Of a stretch of DNA of 64,000 nucleotides, positions 61,152 to 64,000 are shown piece after piece; the stretch's first letter is position 1; every line of letters begins with the position of its first letter. Made by a program: the position numbers and the translations under genes. Source of the stretch: Methylotuvimicrobium buryatense 5G (GTDB lineage: Bacteria; Pseudomonadota; Gammaproteobacteria; Methylococcales; Methylomonadaceae); the NCBI RefSeq assembly GCF_000341735.1, contig NZ_KB455575.1:3856475-3920474 (forward strand), in the 5' to 3' direction. Under the pieces are notes generated by a model that was given only the letters and a program-made list of their open reading frames with translations, was not told the origin of the DNA and ran no database searches.

Positions 61152-61778
61152 ATGACTGAATTAACCCGCCGACAACGACAAATCTTCGAGTTTTTGCGCG
61201 ATAACTACGAACGCTTTGCCTATCCGCCGACGCTCGATGAGCTCTGCGAATCGTTGGGCATGGCTTCGCGCGGATCGTTGCACAAGCACATCAGCGCCTT
61301 GATCGATGCCGGACTGATCGAACCGTTCTCGGGCAGCAAACAAACCGGCATTCGTTTGACGGCCCAGGCGCAGCGGGATTATGCCGCGTGCGAACATGCC
61401 TTGCCCTATGTCGGTAAAATCGCCGCCGGCAAACCGATCGAAGCATTGGCCGATGTGCATTACCTGCCGGTCCCGGCGCTGCTGAAAAGCGACAAGCCGT
61501 GTTATGTCTTGCAAGTCAAAGGGGATTCGATGAAAGAAGCCGGCATTTTCGACGGGGATTGGGTGGTGATCGAGCAGCGCGATTACGCACGCAACGGGGA
61601 AATTGTCGTGGCGTTGATCGACAATCACGAAGCGACGTTGAAATATATCGAACAATCGCCGGGCAAAGTGCTGTTGATACCGGCTAATTCAGCGATGACA
61701 ACCCAAATTTATGCGCCCGAACAAGTTCAAATTCAAGGTATTTTGGTCGGACAAATGCGCAGTTACCGGGCACATTAG
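61152..61778 (+). CDS. lexA: LexA repressor
   Basis: SOS repressor, 208 residues. The N-terminal winged helix (LTRRQRQIFEFLRDNYERFA) has the recognition helix ASRGSLHKHISALIDAGLIE, which differs from the E. coli sequence. The self-cleavage site is Ala92-Gly93 in GKIAAGKP; the catalytic dyad is Ser126 (GDSMKEAG) and Lys164 (ATLKYIE). All elements for RecA-stimulated autocleavage are present. It is divergent from the umuD-like gene across the putative operator, and a small membrane peptide gene follows 29 bp downstream. Confidence 0.95.
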   Translation: MTELTRRQRQIFEFLRDNYERFAYPPTLDELCESLGMASRGSLHKHISALIDAGLIEPFSGSKQTGIRLTAQAQRDYAACEHALPYVGKIAAGKPIEALADVHYLPVPALLKSDKPCYVLQVKGDSMKEAGIFDGDWVVIEQRDYARNGEIVVALIDNHEATLKYIEQSPGKVLLIPANSAMTTQIYAPEQVQIQGILVGQMRSYRAH

Positions 61779-61807
61779 CAACAAGCCTTTAAACGTGGAG
61801 AGCCGCT

Positions 61808-61951
61808 ATGCAACGCAAAATTCACATGCAGGATCAGGTCAGGAACAGGGTGGCCGAGATTATGGAGGATCGCCGGTCGGATTGCGTAATTGCTTGGGGT
61901 ATGAAGGTTCTGGTGGTGTCGGCGATTATGTTGGTTGGGGTGGTTTGGTGA
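61808..61951 (+). CDS. Small membrane protein downstream of lexA
   Basis: A 47-residue frame: MQRKIHMQDQVRNRVAEIME, then DRRSDCVIAWGMKVLVVSAI and MLVGVVW. It has a basic amphipathic N-terminus and one C-terminal hydrophobic helix. GTGGAGA is 9-15 bp ahead of the ATG. It is on the lexA strand, so it could be cotranscribed and SOS-induced. Small membrane proteins of this size act as SOS cell-division inhibitors in other bacteria, but there is no sequence match to claim that here. Confidence 0.5.
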   Translation: MQRKIHMQDQVRNRVAEIMEDRRSDCVIAWGMKVLVVSAIMLVGVVW

Positions 61952-62021
61952 GTTTTATGCTGTAGTCGAGTGGGACACAAACAGGCTTCTTCAGAAAGGT
62001 GCTCAGTTAAGCCGATTTGCG

Positions 62022-62249
62022 CAGCAATTCCCAGTTTGAGCAGTTTCGCCGATTTTAGGGTGTGGGGTATGCCTGTCGAGGAACGCCGTAAACCCATCCA
62101 TGGGGGCTTGGCGGCAGCTAAGCGCCAAGGATGGCGTGTAGTAGGGCAATGCAGGAGCAATTGCCGAGGAGCAAAAATCTGCCCCTGCTGCCGACATCCT
62201 CGCCAAGCATACCCCTCACCCTTTTTGATCTCCAAATTGGGAATTGCTG
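62022..62249. repeat. Dispersed repeat family B, full copy 2
   Basis: About 228 bp from CAGCAATTCCCAGTTTGAGC to GATCTCCAAATTGGGAATTG, in inverse orientation to 33350-33563. The core includes GCAATTGCCGAGGAGC, an insertion not seen in the other copy. It truncates the VapC remnant at 62250. Confidence 0.88.
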
Positions 62250-62492
62250 GACTAACGCCGGTACTTTTTTCTTAAAGTGACCGATCCATACTGAGGAATC
62301 CACTATACCGGCATTGTTACAATTCGGTTTGCCGGCGCGGGATGGGCTGTAAATCAGGGGCAATACCGCCTAAGCAGGCCAGGCTCTCTCGCGTTCAATC
62401 AGGGCCTTCAAGGCTTCTTTGATGAGGCTGGATTTTGGTTAAAGCTTGAGCTTTTTCGAGTATGCATCATCTAAAACAACCGTCGTGAGCAT
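62250..62492 (-). pseudogene. vapBC remnant truncated by a repeat
   Basis: From ATG 62492 the minus strand reads MLTTVVLDDAYSKKLKL and stop; another frame gives SLIKEALKALIERERAW; a third gives LGGIAPDLQPIPRRQTEL, which together are a VapB antitoxin broken by frameshifts. Then IVDSSVWIGHFKKKVPALV is the N-terminal PIN-domain motif of VapC. The toxin stops where the family B repeat begins; the remaining PIN domain was not found on the other side. Confidence 0.8.
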
Positions 62493-62904
62493 AATGGCCT
62501 CCATAAAATGTCATCGAAGGATGCGTTTTTTGTGTAGTCAGGTAATTATTCCCCGTATTTCGCCGCTCATCAGCTTGGGGAGCAGGGACTGCCAAGCACT
62601 AGATATCGACATCGGCAGTTTATCGGTTGTCGAGCGGCGCGAAGCGATGCAAGTGATACTGGATGAGCACTTCAAAGCGCTGGAACGGCATGCCGGATTC
62701 GATTCTTACGATCGGCTGGAAAGTTTCGAGGCGGTGGCCCGGATTGCAGGGCCGGATAGCCGGATCGTCAAAAAATATCTTCGCTCGGATGCGTGACAGG
62801 TTGATTCGGGTTTCGAAGACATCAATAACGAAAAGCGGTGTCATATCCGATAGAAGTGTGGTATACCAAAATTAAACTCCCGACTTCGATGGAGGGTATC
62901 CACC
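62493..62904. other. Intergenic stretch before acnA
   Basis: A plus-strand frame near 62600-62796 (SVVERREAMQVILDEHFKAL, then ERHAGFDSYDRLESFEAVAR) has plausible coding character but no family I recognise and no good start; its upstream extension lies antisense to the vapB remnant. GGAGG at 62891-62895 is the ribosome binding site of acnA. Confidence 0.4.
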
Positions 62905-64000
62905 ATGAATTCAACCGATCCTTTCGGCGCACGGCAGTTATTGAATCCAGACCGTGCAAGCCCGTTGTTCTACTACCGTCTTGCGTGTTTAGAGTCCGCC
63001 GGCGCTGCTGATCTTTCCCGCTTGCCGCAAACGATAAAAATCTTGCTTGAGAGTCTGTTGCGCAACTGCGACGGCTATTCGATCACCGAAGACCATGTGC
63101 TCGGCCTCGCCGCTTGGCAGGCGCAAGGTTCCAGGCGGGAAATTCCCTACAAACCGGCGCGGGTCATCCTGCAGGACTTTACCGGCGTGCCGGCCTTGGT
63201 CGATCTGGCCGCGATGCGTGATGCGATGAACGAATTGGGCGGCGATCCGAAAAAAATCAATCCGTTTATCCCTTGCGATCTGGTGATAGACCATTCGGTG
63301 CAGGTCGATTATTTCGGCAAAGCCAATGCCTTGCCGATGAACGAAGCGGTCGAGTTTCAACGCAATCAAGAACGCTATGAATTCCTGAAATGGGGTCAAT
63401 CGGCCTTTCAGAATCTGCGAGTGGTGCCGCCGTCTACCGGAATCGTTCATCAAGTCAATCTCGAATATTTGGCTCAAGTCGTCTTTCACAACAAGAACAG
63501 CGACCTGTGCTATCCCGACAGTTGCGTCGGCACCGATTCGCATACGCCGATGGTCAACGGCTTGGGCGTGTTGGCCTGGGGCGTCGGCGGCATCGAAGCC
63601 GAGGCGGTCATTCTGGATCAGCCCATTTACATGCTGGAACCGGATGTGGTCGGCATTAAATTGACCGGAAAGCTGCCGCCTGGCGTGACCGCGACCGATC
63701 TGGTGCTGCGTATCACCGAGTTGTGCAGGCAGTTCGGCGTTGTCGGTCAATTCGTCGAGTTTTACGGCTCCGGTTTGTCCCAACTCAGTATTCCGGATCG
63801 TGCGACCATCAGCAACATGGCCCCGGAGCAAGGTTCGACCGTGAGTTTTTTCCCGGTCGATAAGGCGGCTTTGAACTATATGCGCCTCACCGGGCGCAGT
63901 CCCGAACAAATCGAGCTCACCGAGCGCTATGCCAAGCTACAAGGATTATTCCGCACCGACGATGCGCCGGAGCCCGAATTTACCCGCACGCTGGAAGTCG
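62905..64000 (+). CDS. acnA: Aconitate hydratase A, N-terminal part (runs off right edge)
   Basis: TCA-cycle enzyme interconverting citrate and isocitrate with a 4Fe-4S cluster. The plus frame from ATG 62905 ([20 protein letters not shown]), preceded by GGAGG, gives [78 protein letters not shown] and [20 protein letters not shown]. The [10 protein letters not shown] block and GVGGIEAE are diagnostic of the AcnA/IRP group; later cluster cysteines lie beyond the edge. About 365 of ~900 residues are present. The long minus-strand open frame at 62989-63909 is a shadow. Confidence 0.94.
   Translation, partial: MNSTDPFGARQLLNPDRASPLFYYRLACLESAGAADLSRLPQTIKILLESLLRNCDGYSITEDHVLGLAAWQAQGSRREIPYKPARVILQDFTGVPALVDLAAMRDAMNELGGDPKKINPFIPCDLVIDHSVQVDYFGKANALPMNEAVEFQRNQERYEFLKWGQSAFQNLRVVPPSTGIVHQVNLEYLAQVVFHNKNSDLCYPDSCVGTDSHTPMVNGLGVLAWGVGGIEAEAVILDQPIYMLEPDVVGIKLTGKLPPGVTATDLVLRITELCRQFGVVGQFVEFYGSGLSQLSIPDRATISNMAPEQGSTVSFFPVDKAALNYMRLTGRSPEQIELTERYAKLQGLFRTDDAPEPEFTRTLEV

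Noticed and set aside
62989-63909. 306-residue minus-strand frame at the right edge
   Set aside because: It is antisense to acnA, whose motifs ([18 protein letters not shown]) are clear on the plus strand.
1-64000. CRISPR array
   Set aside because: No regularly spaced short repeats with unique spacers. The only dense tandem repeat is the hexamer array in the adhesin gene.

Overview
The window looks like chromosome of a gammaproteobacterium, most likely a Methylococcales-type methanotroph. That is an inference from the gene set (Lap-type adhesin system, TIGR04073-like protein, aryl-polyene-type exporter, PFOR with Rnf, PuuD-like membrane protein) and from the many short dispersed palindromic repeats; no methane or methanol oxidation gene is present, so the taxon stays tentative.

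Layout. (1) 1-15.7 kb is a biofilm adhesin island: the 5' part of a giant LapA-like adhesin (minus strand, running off the left edge) with a retention module, a PAAG cleavage site and more than 1,100 residues of Asp-Thr dipeptide repeat; a CsgD/VpsT-like LuxR regulator; the type I secretion adaptor and ABC transporter; a small conserved protein; a VWA lipoprotein; a TolC-family outer membrane protein; LapG protease; LapD c-di-GMP receptor; a lytic transglycosylase and a TIGR04073-like protein. (2) 16.3-23.0 kb is a four-gene overlapping signalling operon: hybrid histidine kinase, two single-domain receivers and a GAF-GGDEF-EAL-receiver phosphodiesterase. (3) 23.5-29.6 kb carries the halogenase-like flavoprotein, lipoprotein, MMPL exporter, LolA-like protein and COG4648-like membrane protein typical of aryl polyene clusters, but no ketosynthase. 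(4) 29.6-36.8 kb is mixed: an antitoxin, a lipoprotein, a TauE-type permease, a Uma2 protein, a rhomboid protease, a truncated TIGR03790-like gene, a C39-like peptidase, an SDR and a DAO-family flavoprotein. (5) 37.0-41.0 kb resembles an integron cassette array: BrnTA, HigBA, an orphan antitoxin, a DUF429 protein and a broken gene, all on the minus strand, with VCR-like attC ends. (6) 41.6-43.2 kb: a conserved hypothetical between direct repeats and a PuuD N-domain protein. (7) 44.5-55.9 kb is an energy operon: pyruvate:ferredoxin oxidoreductase with an extra C-terminal ferredoxin-like domain, then rnfC-D-G-E-A, an NqrM-like small protein, a ferredoxin-NADP reductase and rnfB. (8) 56-60.5 kb holds gene debris, a membrane cytochrome c and a PLD-family protein. 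(9) 60.6-62.0 kb is an SOS locus: a frameshifted umuD and lexA divergent from one GTTC-N7-GTTC operator, with a 47-residue membrane peptide after lexA. (10) From 62.9 kb a 5' fragment of acnA runs off the right edge.

How the parts fit. LapD/LapG/LapBCE plus the adhesin form a complete c-di-GMP-controlled surface-retention system, and the adjacent VpsT-like regulator and phosphodiesterase operon may feed it. PFOR and Rnf would couple pyruvate oxidation to ferredoxin-driven NAD+ reduction or ion pumping. Several families of 70-240 bp repeats with inverted ends occupy most long intergenic stretches and have truncated at least two genes; one family shows both a filled site and a candidate empty site in this window. 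The genes at both window edges are real but have no stop inside the window, so long open frames on the opposite strand are misleading there.
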